NCBI GenBank assembly: GCA_028280105.1
Contig: JANQML010000061.1
Span: 1 to 60,898, forward strand
DNA: 60,898 nucleotides
Direction: 5' to 3'
DNA from: Desulfobacula sp.
GTDB lineage: Bacteria > Desulfobacterota > Desulfobacteria > Desulfobacterales > Desulfobacteraceae
This document shows, piece after piece, positions 35,417 through 44,621 of the stretch; the first letter of the stretch is position 1; the number at the start of each line of letters is the position of its first letter. The notes under the pieces were generated by a model, which saw nothing but the letters and a program-made list of their open reading frames with translations, searched no databases and was not told the origin of the DNA. Both the position numbers and the translations under genes were made by a program.

Positions 35417-36208
35417 TCACATGCCCCCAAACCATCGGATCTTCATCGCATCCAATTTGCCGTTTCGAATCAGGCGTTTCTTGCCCGTATCAAACACGTT
35501 TAACAGCTCTTTCCCGTTTGGATTTTTTTTAAGCGCAACCAGATACTCATGTGAGGTGTCGAAAACCGGCATCTTTCTGAATTTATGCCCCGTTCCCTCC
35601 CGGGATAAGTAATAATCCCAATTGTATTCGTATCCGAGGAACCCATCAATCCGGCCGGCACTCAACATTTTAAACCCCATGGATATGGTGCCCACATTAT
35701 AGATCTTAATGCCTGCGGCAGACGACCACATGCCGCCATAGTTAAAACCTCGCTTTACACCGATCAAACGGCCTTCCAGCCCATTCAGCCCCGTCCATTC
35801 GATTCCGTCATCTGACCGGACATAAATCAGAAAATTAGCCGAATTGGTCGGTTCTAACGAATAATCAAAGACCTGCTCCCGTTCCGGATTTTTGCCGGCG
35901 GGAAAAAGGAGATCAGCCTTTCCGATCTTAACATTGCGCATTGCCCTGGCCCACGGCGAAACAATCAAATGGATAGTATATCCCATTTCATGAAAACTTT
36001 CGCGTAACAGATCCCAGCAATACCCCTCAAATCCTTTTGCATCACTTCCCGGCTTTACCATAAAGTCATTTGTAATAATCGGCTCGGTTTTCATACAAAA
36101 AGGGGCATAATCTTCCAATGTTGCGACCCTGACGATTTTCTCTTCAGAATGGCACAAAACGGTCAGGGATAATAACACAAGAAGCGCAATATAAAATTTA
36201 CCAGGCAC
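35417..36208 (-). CDS. Periplasmic amino-acid-type solute-binding protein (SBP_bac_3)
   Basis: A 263-residue protein with a Sec signal peptide (hydrophobic 5-19, cleavage around CHS-EE) followed by a family-3 binding fold: VRVATLEDYAPFC, GFEGYCWDLLRESFHEMGY, ADLLFPAGKNPEREQVFDYS and a MLSAGRIDGFLGYE closing lobe. Such proteins usually feed an ABC transporter or a sensor, but no permease or ATPase gene is adjacent, so this is an orphan. It may act with one of the nearby sensor kinases. The start is GTG 36208 with GGGAG upstream. A free Cys in the mature N-terminal part is odd but not a lipobox. Confidence 0.87.
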   Translation of the reverse strand: MPGKFYIALLVLLSLTVLCHSEEKIVRVATLEDYAPFCMKTEPIITNDFMVKPGSDAKGFEGYCWDLLRESFHEMGYTIHLIVSPWARAMRNVKIGKADLLFPAGKNPEREQVFDYSLEPTNSANFLIYVRSDDGIEWTGLNGLEGRLIGVKRGFNYGGMWSSAAGIKIYNVGTISMGFKMLSAGRIDGFLGYEYNWDYYLSREGTGHKFRKMPVFDTSHEYLVALKKNPNGKELLNVFDTGKKRLIRNGKLDAMKIRWFGGM

Positions 36209-37093
36209 TTAAACTCCCATTCCCGAGTAGTAACAATGAATGTTTACGGGTCATAACAATTCGTCCATTATTAAAAAGCAACGGCAGCCTCTCTTCTTTC
36301 ACATAGCGTGTCGGGGCCTTACGGTTTTCATTGGACGGCCGCTGATAATGCATTAAAACGGAAATGTTCAAGGTGTTTTCGATATAAGGGTCTCGTTTTT
36401 GGATCACACTGATTATCAAAAGCCGCTTTATTAAGGAATATAGTTAATTTTAAAAAATTTGACCAGGGTATTTTTTACGCCTCTCGGATTATAATAGGGT
36501 TCTTGTTGCACCGTTGTCATGTTTTATGATAATGCTACAGATCATATTGGGATTATGATACGGAAAGTTTTTTCAGACGCCTCATATCCCAAGTTCCATC
36601 ATATTTCGTTGTATAAAGAAAGGAACGGTTGATTTAGAAGAAAAGAAAAAATGACTGATCGCAAACCGTGGTGAGATTTCACTCAGGATAATACGGCGGT
36701 TCAAGAACTTGGACATCCAGCAGATACCACATACGAGACTCCGGGCTGTGCCGCACGCCATATTCGTTTCGCAAATGAAGCGGGCCGGATAGGAGATGGC
36801 CCGCAGTGATTATTTAGTTCCCGTAGAAAAACACCCTCTTTTGCCCGATTCCTGCGTTGGATAAACATGTTAATCCTCAGTTCAAAGAGGAGCGAATGCT
36901 CACAATACCCCGTGTATTCCTCCGGTTAAAATTTTTATCCGCCTTGAACTTGAACAGAACGGTTTCCTGCAGGAACGATTTAGACATTGATAATGTGATG
37001 AAAACCGCAGTTGTAACCGATATGGTATTTTCATGGTTTGTCCGGCGGATAAGCAATTAGAGAAAAAATATGAAGTTTAAGAGGGAAGAGAAT
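36209..37093. other. 885-bp region without a supported gene
   Basis: No coding region is supportable. A 73-codon frame (minus strand, 36198-36419) overlaps the binding-protein start and resembles nothing I know; a 67-codon frame (36857-37060) has no ribosome binding site. The only clear structure is a hairpin, GCGGGCC (36780-36786) with GGCCCGC (36798-36804), without a T tract. This is the longest empty stretch in the window and may hold a degraded gene or an RNA. Confidence 0.5.
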
Positions 37094-38320
37094 ATGGATT
37101 TACAAACCGAATACTTTGATGATGGTTCTTCATTTCAAGCGATTGATCCGTTAATGCTAAATCCGAACCATCTGTCAAACATTTCCATTTTTGAACGATT
37201 CCCCAAAAAAAATAACACTTACCGGTTTCGGTGCCTCATCACAGACACCGGTTCAATGGAAACGGAAAAACTCTCCCGCCTTCTCAAATCCTGGGAAATC
37301 ATCTATGTCCACAAAAAACATCTGGGCAATTACAATGCGCACATCAAAGACAATCTGGGCTATATTCTCAGGCATGAGACCATAGATGTAAAAAAGAAAA
37401 CCGCTATCTTTACCCGGGTATCAACCGAAATTATCAAAGGGGTTTTTAATATTCAGCTTCATAAAGCCGGGCCCGATCCCGACGCTCTGAAACAGGTGGA
37501 AAAACTGATTTCAAATGCCATCGAATTTATAACAGACACAGGTTCGCTGAACGGACTTGCCGATCTGATCGGCCATGATTATGACACCCATGCGCATTCG
37601 ATCAAAGTGGCATGGCTGGTGGCCGCATTCATCAATAACAATAGAGATCTGTTCCCAAAACAATCAGACGCTGATTTTCAACAATTTCTCATAAAGGCGG
37701 CAGTGGCAGGGCTGCTCCATGATATCGGGAAAACAAAAATCCCCAAAAACATACTCAACAAGAAGGGGCGGCTCAACAATCTTGAGTATATTACGGTCCA
37801 GTCCCACTCAGCATATTCCATCAGCCTGCTCTTTGAAGGCGGATTTCCTACCTATGCGCTCCAGGCAATTTTGTACCACCATGAAAATGAAGACGGCAGC
37901 GGATATCCCTGCGGATTGAAAAATGACGGTATTCCCCTGGTTGCCAAAATCACTCACATTGCGGATGTATTTGAGGCATTAACCGCCAAAAGGCCGTACA
38001 AAGCTCCGAAGTCCCCTTTTGAGGCATTGCGCATTATGTCGGGCAGCAACCCCCACGCAGAGACATTAAGCCATTTTGAAAAAGAGGCAAGGGAAAACGC
38101 AAAGGTGCCCATTGAAACCATTGTTAGAAATGAACCGGATATCAAACGGAGGCGGTTGAGGGAAAAAGAGATGATGGAAGAGGAGGCCCAGAAACGGGTG
38201 GAGGCCAGACTGATCCTGAGGGACCGGGGCATGGCCCATTGTTTTGACGAAGATTTGATCAAACGGTTTATTATGACGATGAATCAATCCAGCAGTTTTA
38301 ATTTTTCCGGCCTACTATGA
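37094..38320 (+). CDS. HD-GYP cyclic-di-GMP phosphodiesterase
   Basis: A 408-residue protein. The N-terminal 120 residues form a PilZ-less, DUF3391-like input region. The HD-GYP domain (about 150-330) has the HD pair at 209-210 in GLLHDIGKTKIP, and HHENEDGSGYP (262-272), where the GYP signature is intact. A basic, Glu-rich helical tail follows. It should hydrolyse c-di-GMP to GMP. ATG 37094 is preferred because AGAGG lies nine bases upstream; the frame also opens at 37070. The stop overlaps the start of the DNA glycosylase gene (ATGA), implying translational coupling of two unrelated functions. Confidence 0.9.
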   Translation: MDLQTEYFDDGSSFQAIDPLMLNPNHLSNISIFERFPKKNNTYRFRCLITDTGSMETEKLSRLLKSWEIIYVHKKHLGNYNAHIKDNLGYILRHETIDVKKKTAIFTRVSTEIIKGVFNIQLHKAGPDPDALKQVEKLISNAIEFITDTGSLNGLADLIGHDYDTHAHSIKVAWLVAAFINNNRDLFPKQSDADFQQFLIKAAVAGLLHDIGKTKIPKNILNKKGRLNNLEYITVQSHSAYSISLLFEGGFPTYALQAILYHHENEDGSGYPCGLKNDGIPLVAKITHIADVFEALTAKRPYKAPKSPFEALRIMSGSNPHAETLSHFEKEARENAKVPIETIVRNEPDIKRRRLREKEMMEEEAQKRVEARLILRDRGMAHCFDEDLIKRFIMTMNQSSSFNFSGLL

Positions 38321-38991
38321 TGCGGCAAAGGCATGACGATTCCGATCATCCGGGTATGGATACGATTTTTACAAAAGATACCTACAAAGCCGATTGCGAT
38401 ATCCTTGCCGATAGAAATCCAAAAATCAAAACGATCATTCAGGATATCGGATATCCGCCCTTCTGGGAGAGATCCGCTGATTTTGACGGGCTCGTCAGGA
38501 TCATTCTTGAACAGCAGGTTTCATTGGCATCCGCCTACGCTGTTTATAAAAAACTATTAAATAGAATCGACCCCATTACGCCCCGCGGCATTATCGGATT
38601 AAGTGAGATTGACTTTAAATCCTGCGGATTTTCCAGGCAGAAAATGCGATACGTCACGACACTTGCCCGGGAAGTAGTCGACCATGGGCTGGCATTAAAA
38701 CAGCTGAAACAAAAGTCGAATGGAGAGATCAGGACGCGCCTGAAAGCGGTTACGGGAATCGGAGACTGGACCGCGGATATTTATCTGTTGATGGGACTGA
38801 ACCGAATCGATATCTTTCCCGTCGGGGATCTGGCATTGAGAAAATCTTTAATTTCAAACGGATTCGCACGCCAGACAGATTCTCGCGCAACCCTGATCAA
38901 AAAAACAGACCGTTTCTCCCCCTACCGGTCCATCCTTACGATGATCCTGTGGCATGCCTATATCATTTTTCACAACATAAAAGTTCAATAG
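38317..38991 (+). CDS. DNA-3-methyladenine glycosylase II (AlkA-like, HhH-GPD)
   Basis: A 224-residue base-excision repair glycosylase. Motifs are LEQQVSLASAYAVYKKL, the helix-hairpin-helix KAVTGIGDWTADIYLL (143-158) and the catalytic Asp D171 in FPVGDLALRK. It lacks the N-terminal TBP-like domain of E. coli AlkA, as do many bacterial homologues, and has no Fe-S cysteine loop, so it is not EndoIII or MutY. It overlaps the HD-GYP stop by four bases. It probably removes alkylated purines. Confidence 0.88.
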   Translation: MMRQRHDDSDHPGMDTIFTKDTYKADCDILADRNPKIKTIIQDIGYPPFWERSADFDGLVRIILEQQVSLASAYAVYKKLLNRIDPITPRGIIGLSEIDFKSCGFSRQKMRYVTTLAREVVDHGLALKQLKQKSNGEIRTRLKAVTGIGDWTADIYLLMGLNRIDIFPVGDLALRKSLISNGFARQTDSRATLIKKTDRFSPYRSILTMILWHAYIIFHNIKVQ

Positions 38992-38996
38992 CATTC

Positions 38997-39061
38997 TTCT
39001 GAGTAACAACTTGTTACCTTAATGAATAGGATTAACCATGGTTATGTCGTGTGATGATAAT
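38997..39061 (+). repeat. Copy B of the 65-bp repeat with perfect 15-bp palindrome
   Basis: Contains GTAACAACTTGTTAC (39003-39017), a perfect palindrome, and TTATGTCGTGTG (39042-39053). It begins six bases after the glycosylase stop and is in the same orientation as copy A. Both copies also carry ATG-x-x-x-ATG-TCG-TGT, so a short M-x-M-S-C peptide could be encoded, but this is not claimed. Confidence 0.75.
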
Positions 39062-39215
39062 TGGTCTTTTTAAAACTTTTTACCTGAAAAATCCTTAAAT
39101 ATAGGTATTGTAAAATCGTGCCTTTGCCTTTATGCTCTGGAGCTGGCAGGTATCGGAATAAAAAATTTGTCGTAGTCTTAATATTAATTGAACGTTACGC
39201 CATACAAGGGTTCTA

Positions 39216-40508
39216 ATGTCCCTGAACAGTGTAAGAATTGATATGAAAAGATTGAGTTATCCTTTGGCTTTGGTTTGTGTTGCAGTTGTTTTCATGGCAT
39301 CGGTCTATATGGGTTGCAGTAAAACAGAAGCCCCGTCCGAATGCCGCGACCCCCTCGGATGTGTCCGGCTGGCACCGGGTGAATCCGTTAAAATAGGAAT
39401 TTTACAAGCCCTGTCCGGTGATGTTGCCACATTGGGAACAGAGCAGATCCGCGGGTTTGAGCTGGCATTGGCCGACCGGCAGGGCAAAGTGCTTGACCGT
39501 CCCGTGGTTATTCAAACCGAAGACACCGGGTGTTCAGCAGAAGGTGGCGCCAATGCCGCATTAAAAATCATTGCCGATCCAAACCACATCGCCATATTCG
39601 GTACCACCTGTTCCGGAGCGGCCGCCACCGCAGCCAAAGTCATGTCCGAGGCCGGTTTGTCCATGATTTCCGGAAACAACAGTGCCCCCTTTCTCACCTC
39701 GGTTGCCGGCCGGCGCGCCCCCAACTGGCAGGCCGGGTATTTCAGAACATCCTCAAACGAAGAGCATTCAGGCAAAGCAGCTGCCATATTTGCCTATGAA
39801 AAGCTGGGCATCAAAAAAGCGGCTTCCATTAATGACGGAGATATTTATACCAAAGGGTTAACGGACGGGTTTAACAAAGTTTTTCAATCACTGGGCGGAG
39901 AAACGGTCCTCGACACGCAGGTTGATAAGGGAGACAGGCAGATGGAACCGGTTCTGACAGCCGTGCTAAACGCAGAAGCGCAACTTTTGTTCTTTCCCCT
40001 GTTTCAGCCCGAAGGGAACCATATCCTGCTCCAGGCCAGGCAAATGCCTGAATTCCAATCAATTGTTTTAATGAGTAACGGGGCATTAATTAACCAATCC
40101 TTTATAGAGGCTGTGAGAGAGAAGGGAAAGGGAATGTATTTTGTCGGACCTGCCGGGTTTAAAGGCCGGGATATCGATCAACTGGAAAAGAGATACAGGG
40201 ATACCTATCAAACCGCACCTTCTGTCTTTTATTTCATCAATGCCTATGACGCTGCCAACGTCCTGTTTAACGGCATTGAAAAGACAGCGGTCCGGGAAAC
40301 GGACGGCAGTATCCGGATCGGCAGACAAGCGCTCAGAGATGTCTTGTATGCCACTCAAAATTTTGAGGGGATCACCGGCAGTCTCTCCTGTGATGAATTC
40401 GGCGACTGCGGCCGATCAATATTCAACGTTCTGCAATTGGAAGATATTTCAGCCGGGTTGGAGGGATTAAAATCCAATGTAAAATTTGTTTATTCACCGG
40501 AAAAATAG
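39216..40508 (+). CDS. LivJ-like periplasmic binding lipoprotein
   Basis: A type I periplasmic binding protein of the branched-chain amino-acid receptor family, 430 residues. A hydrophobic signal (about 15-32) ends in the lipobox VYMGC, so it is probably anchored as a lipoprotein. The mature part starts with VKIGILQALSGDVATLG and has the characteristic FGTTCSGAAATAAKVMSEAGLSMIS segment. No permease or ATPase genes follow; instead a histidine kinase gene starts ten bases after it, so I infer a sensory role, like LuxP with LuxQ. ATG 39243 would give a 24-residue signal and is a good alternative start, although AAGGG precedes 39216. Confidence 0.9.
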   Translation: MSLNSVRIDMKRLSYPLALVCVAVVFMASVYMGCSKTEAPSECRDPLGCVRLAPGESVKIGILQALSGDVATLGTEQIRGFELALADRQGKVLDRPVVIQTEDTGCSAEGGANAALKIIADPNHIAIFGTTCSGAAATAAKVMSEAGLSMISGNNSAPFLTSVAGRRAPNWQAGYFRTSSNEEHSGKAAAIFAYEKLGIKKAASINDGDIYTKGLTDGFNKVFQSLGGETVLDTQVDKGDRQMEPVLTAVLNAEAQLLFFPLFQPEGNHILLQARQMPEFQSIVLMSNGALINQSFIEAVREKGKGMYFVGPAGFKGRDIDQLEKRYRDTYQTAPSVFYFINAYDAANVLFNGIEKTAVRETDGSIRIGRQALRDVLYATQNFEGITGSLSCDEFGDCGRSIFNVLQLEDISAGLEGLKSNVKFVYSPEK

Positions 40509-40518
40509 GCCGGGTCTT

Positions 40519-42909
40519 ATGTATCATCCAAAAAAAATTCTCAGTTTTTGGAAAAAGATATCCATCACCACAAAGTTCAGCGGCGGTGTCGGTCTTTTGA
40601 TCCTGTTAATGCTTGTGGTTGCGTTAACCGGCTGTATGTCCCTTCACTATGTCCGGAAAGCGGATGATTTTATCCGGGTCAGCACAAAAATTCAGGCGTT
40701 GGTCTTTGAAATGGACCGGCGAATGGAAAAAGCCCGTCACCTCAATTCCGAATTTTTCGTGCAATATCCCCGAATCGGATTACAGCAGGCCCATGACACG
40801 TATGCAAAAGCATCGATTCGTGAAGCCGAAAAGGTCATATTCATCAGCCATAATCTGGCCGAAACCATCAAAAACTCCCAGGTCAGTCATTCCTTGAGAG
40901 AGAGTGATATTGATCTGAATCTATATCTGTCTTCCGCCAAACGGTTTGCAGATACATCCATGAAATCGATTGATCTGGTCAACCGGATGGTAACACCGGA
41001 AACCGGTCTTGAAGACGTTATGAGCAGCCATATTCAAGAGCTGGAGACCCTGTTTTCAAAGCAAACAGAATTTTACGAATCTTTTCACGAAATGGAACAT
41101 TTAATAAAAGATTACCGGCTGAAACGGGAACGGCATCTGATGCAATCCGCCTTTAACATGGAATTCAAACTACGGCAGGATATTCAAACCGATCTGCTGG
41201 ATGATGAAGTCAAACAAGCCATTAACATGCATCTGGAGCAGATCCATATCATTGCCAATAAAATTCTTGATATCGACGTTGCCATTGATTCAAAGTTCAG
41301 GGACTTCCATCTTCAGCAAAAAGCCGCCAGAAATGTTTCGGAAAAACTGATCCGGCTGGCGAAAAACGAGGTGGAAAAGTCGGAAGAAAAGATTGCAAAG
41401 ACCTACCGGACGGCAGCTGTCCTTCTGACCGGCATTACCGGTACCGGGTTGATCATTGCCGTTTTCATCGCATTCATGCTCCACATCAACATTACCCGCC
41501 GAATACTGCGGTTGACCCGTTCGGCCGAACGGCTCAAAGGGGGGCATCTTGATGTCACGGTCAAAGAAGGCCCTCTTGACGAACTCGGCCGTCTTGAAAA
41601 GGCGTTTAACTATATGACGGCCCGGATGAAAAAACTGGTCCGGACCCTTGAAAAAAAGGTCAGGGAAAGAACATATGAACTCAGGAAATCCAACAAACAC
41701 CTGCAATTGGAAATCAGGGACAGAAAGCAGGTGGAAGACCAATTGCGTCAATCTCACAAAATGGAAGCCATCGGAACCCTTGCTGGCGGTATTGCCCATG
41801 AATTCAACAATATCCTGGGAATTATCATTGGAAATGCCGAGCTGGCCATTGACGACACCCCGGAATGGAACCCGGCGCATAAAAACATCAGCGAGATCAA
41901 ACGTGCCGGCCTCCGGGCCAAAGAGGTGGTCCTGCAACTGCTCAGTTTCAGCAGAAAAACCGAACAGGTGCAAAAACCCATTGACATCGCACCGGTCATC
42001 AAGGAATCCATCAAACTGATCCGTTCATCCATTCCTTCAAATATTGAAATTCACGATCACGTGCCCCGGTCCAGTGATTTGATACTGGCGGATACCACAC
42101 AGATCCACCAGGTTTTTATCAACTTATGTACCAATGCCGCCCATGCAATGGATGATAACAGCGAAGGTTTTTTAAAAATCTTTTTAGATACCGTTGATAT
42201 CGACGAGAAAACCGATACCCGGTTTGCAGAGATCCATCCGGGAAAATATTTGGAACTGACTGTAAAAGACAGCGGCAAAGGGATCGAACCCAAGATCCGG
42301 GAACGGATTTTTGATCCGTATTTTACCACAAAAGAGATCGGTATGGGAACCGGTATGGGCCTGGCAGTCGTACACGGCATCGTCACCAACCATAACGGGA
42401 AGATCCTTGTCAACAGTGAACCCGGAAAAGGGACTTCCATATCAATTTTATTGCCCGTGGTAACGGGAGTGACCGAGCCGCAAAAAGAACCGGATCGTCA
42501 GACAAGCCTTCCCACAGGCAATGAAACCATCCTCTTTGTTGATGATGAATTTTCCATCGTAGAGTCCAATAAGATGCTGCTGGAAAAAATCGGTTATACG
42601 GTCCGTGAATTCACCAACCCGCTTGAGGCGTTAAGCGCTTTTAAATCCGACCCCAACTCTTTTGATCTGGTCATTTCAGATGTGACCATGCCGAAGATGA
42701 ACGGGGTCGATCTTTCGAAAAACCTGCGAAAAATCAGACCGGATATTCCGGTTATCATCTGCTCCGGACACAGTTCTCACATGGATGAGGAGAAGGCCTT
42801 AAAACTCAATATCAACGCGTATACAATGAAACCGGTCACAGCTTCGCAGATTGCCGTCCTGATCAGAAAAGTGCTGGCTGATCAGAACGGCAATAAACAG
42901 ATCCTGTAA
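40519..42909 (+). CDS. Hybrid histidine kinase (periplasmic helical sensor, HAMP, HisKA, HATPase, REC)
   Basis: About 796 residues. A first membrane helix (21-44), a long periplasmic helical region (about 45-296) and a second helix (298-322) are followed by HAMP (about 323-375), a coiled coil, HisKA with H427 (GGIAHEFNNILG), HATPase (N box about 535-541, DSGKGIEPK, GTGMGLAVVHG) and a C-terminal receiver with D721 in VISDVTMPKMNG. The H-box sequence is the HEFNN type common in Desulfobacterota. ATG 40519 is chosen over TTG 40486, which overlaps the previous gene. The periplasmic part probably reads the ligand state of the binding lipoprotein encoded just before it. No DNA-binding partner is adjacent. 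Confidence 0.9.
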   Translation: MYHPKKILSFWKKISITTKFSGGVGLLILLMLVVALTGCMSLHYVRKADDFIRVSTKIQALVFEMDRRMEKARHLNSEFFVQYPRIGLQQAHDTYAKASIREAEKVIFISHNLAETIKNSQVSHSLRESDIDLNLYLSSAKRFADTSMKSIDLVNRMVTPETGLEDVMSSHIQELETLFSKQTEFYESFHEMEHLIKDYRLKRERHLMQSAFNMEFKLRQDIQTDLLDDEVKQAINMHLEQIHIIANKILDIDVAIDSKFRDFHLQQKAARNVSEKLIRLAKNEVEKSEEKIAKTYRTAAVLLTGITGTGLIIAVFIAFMLHINITRRILRLTRSAERLKGGHLDVTVKEGPLDELGRLEKAFNYMTARMKKLVRTLEKKVRERTYELRKSNKHLQLEIRDRKQVEDQLRQSHKMEAIGTLAGGIAHEFNNILGIIIGNAELAIDDTPEWNPAHKNISEIKRAGLRAKEVVLQLLSFSRKTEQVQKPIDIAPVIKESIKLIRSSIPSNIEIHDHVPRSSDLILADTTQIHQVFINLCTNAAHAMDDNSEGFLKIFLDTVDIDEKTDTRFAEIHPGKYLELTVKDSGKGIEPKIRERIFDPYFTTKEIGMGTGMGLAVVHGIVTNHNGKILVNSEPGKGTSISILLPVVTGVTEPQKEPDRQTSLPTGNETILFVDDEFSIVESNKMLLEKIGYTVREFTNPLEALSAFKSDPNSFDLVISDVTMPKMNGVDLSKNLRKIRPDIPVIICSGHSSHMDEEKALKLNINAYTMKPVTASQIAVLIRKVLADQNGNKQIL

Positions 42910-42936
42910 TTAAAAAAATCGGGGGAAAGGCCCGGT

Positions 42937-44280
42937 TTATTTATTGTCAAAATAAGATCGGGTCTCCTTGATAATTACCGGTGTCAGCAATAAGAGCCCC
43001 ACAAGGTTCGGGATTGCCATCAAACCGTTAAAGGTATCGGACAGATTCCAGACCAGTCCCAGCTTGGCAACGGCCCCGACACCGATAAAGAGAACAAAGA
43101 TGATGCGATACGGTTTCACCGCTTTGATTCCGAACAGGTACTCTATGGACTTTTCTCCATAATAACACCACCCGAGAATGGTGGAATAGGCAAAAAGAAT
43201 CAATCCGATGGTCACAATATAGGCCCCGCCGGGAATCGCGCTCTGAAATGCAATGGTGGTCAGTTCCGCACCTGTCTCTCCCGAACTCCAGGCACCGGTG
43301 AGGATGAGGACCAGCCCGGTCATGGTACAAACGACAATCGTGTCGATAAAGGTCTGGGTCATGGAGACCAGGGCCTGTGAAACCGGATTTTTAGTTTTTG
43401 CGGCAGCTGCCGCAATGGGTGCACTGCCCAGCCCGGATTCGTTTGAAAAAACACCCCGGGCAACCCCCATCCGAATGGCCATCATAACGGTTGCACCGGC
43501 AAATCCGCCTGTGGCCGCCGTGGGATTAAATGCCTGTTTGACGATAAATGCCAGTGCAGAGGGAACTTCGGCAATATTCATAAGAATAATGATCATGGCA
43601 CCCACGATGTAGAAAACAATCATGATGGGAACAAGCACACCGGTGACCTTGCCGATCTTCTTGATACCGCCCAGGATAACGGCAGCAGTAAAGGCCATGA
43701 GAACCAGGCCGGTGACAAAGGGCGGAACGCTGAACGTTGCTTCAACGGCATCTGCCACTGAATTGGACTGAACCATATTGCCGATACCAAAAGCGGCGAT
43801 CGCTGCAAATGCAGCAAAGACAACACCGAGCCACGGAAGATTGAGGCCCTTTGAAATATAGTACATGGGCCCGCCGCTCATTTCACCGTTTTCATCCACC
43901 TCCCGGTATTTTACGGCCAGCAGGGCTTCAGCATACTTGGTGGCCATACCCACAAGACCGGTGATCCACATCCAGAACAGCGCACCCGGCCCGCCGGCGG
44001 CAATCGCTGTGGCAACACCGGCAATATTACCGGTCCCGACGGTTGCGGAAAGTGCCGTCATCAGGGCTTGAAAATGGGTGATATCACCCGGTTCGTCCGT
44101 ATCTTCCTTGCGTTTAACAAGGGCAAGATAGAGAGAATACCATAATTTTCTAAACTGTAATCCCCTAAGTGCAAACGTCAGCCAGAACCCGGTTCCGACC
44201 AATAAAATAAGCATGGGCGGTCCCCATGCAAATGCACCGACTTTAGCGACAATGGCATCAAATGTGGTTAAAAATTCCAT
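42937..44280 (-). CDS. Alanine/glycine:sodium (AGCS) symporter
   Basis: A 447-residue inner-membrane carrier with about 11 helices. It imports alanine or glycine with Na+. Family signature segments are seen: [36 protein letters not shown] and [17 protein letters not shown] start at ATG 44280 because AAAGGAAACGG directly precedes it; the frame reaches 44310. It lies after a sigma-54 promoter and downstream of a sigma-54 activator gene on the same strand, so its expression is probably switched on by that regulator. It converges with the kinase gene, with a weak hairpin at about 42916-42938 between them. Confidence 0.93.
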   Translation of the reverse strand: MEFLTTFDAIVAKVGAFAWGPPMLILLVGTGFWLTFALRGLQFRKLWYSLYLALVKRKEDTDEPGDITHFQALMTALSATVGTGNIAGVATAIAAGGPGALFWMWITGLVGMATKYAEALLAVKYREVDENGEMSGGPMYYISKGLNLPWLGVVFAAFAAIAAFGIGNMVQSNSVADAVEATFSVPPFVTGLVLMAFTAAVILGGIKKIGKVTGVLVPIMIVFYIVGAMIIILMNIAEVPSALAFIVKQAFNPTAATGGFAGATVMMAIRMGVARGVFSNESGLGSAPIAAAAAKTKNPVSQALVSMTQTFIDTIVVCTMTGLVLILTGAWSSGETGAELTTIAFQSAIPGGAYIVTIGLILFAYSTILGWCYYGEKSIEYLFGIKAVKPYRIIFVLFIGVGAVAKLGLVWNLSDTFNGLMAIPNLVGLLLLTPVIIKETRSYFDNK

Positions 44281-44379
44281 ACCGTTTCCTTTTTTAAAAG
44301 TGTTAATCATTTTTCCGGGCGCTCACCTTTGGATACGGATTATCCGGTAAAGCCGGAAGTCTTGTCCTGTATGAGTATC

Positions 44380-44395
44380 AGCACAATACGTGCCG
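44380..44395 (-). promoter_or_regulatory. Sigma-54 promoter of the AGCS symporter
   Basis: Read on the minus strand, CGGCACGTATTGTGCT has the invariant GG-N10-GC of a -24/-12 promoter. It matches TGGCACG-N4-TTGC except at two positions (C for the first T, G for T in TTGC). A start near 44368 would leave a leader of about 90 bases before the symporter ATG. Confidence 0.78.
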
Positions 44396-44469
44396 GATTC
44401 TCCGGTGGGTTATAAAAAAAATCAAACCGCTTTAATCCGGTCGATTACACGGTAATCCGTAAAACCGCA

Positions 44470-44523
44470 CGGGTTGTTTTTCAACCCGACAGATAAAAAG
44501 AGAGCCGGGTCATATTAACCCGG
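44470..44523 (-). promoter_or_regulatory. Candidate enhancer sites for a sigma-54 activator
   Basis: Two dyads share CGGGT/ACCCG half-sites: CGGGTTG-N5-CAACCCG (44470-44488) and CCGGGT-N7-ACCCGG (44505-44523). They are centred about 111 and 146 bases upstream of the predicted sigma-54 start, the usual place for enhancer sites. Either could instead be a terminator stem for the activator gene, though neither has a T tract. Confidence 0.5.
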
Positions 44524-44621
44524 ATTGACCGTTAGAAGGTTATTGTATCGAATGTTCAACCGCGTAAGATGCTGCCATTTGCGCCCCCCTGCCATCGGGC
44601 CATATCGACACAGGCGCGTCA

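Noticed and set aside
36198..36419. 73-codon frame on the minus strand
   Set aside because: It overlaps the start of the binding-protein gene, lacks a ribosome binding site and is not recognisable.
39120..39160. Sigma-54 promoter before the binding lipoprotein
   Set aside because: A TGGCAGG block is present but no GC at the required distance.
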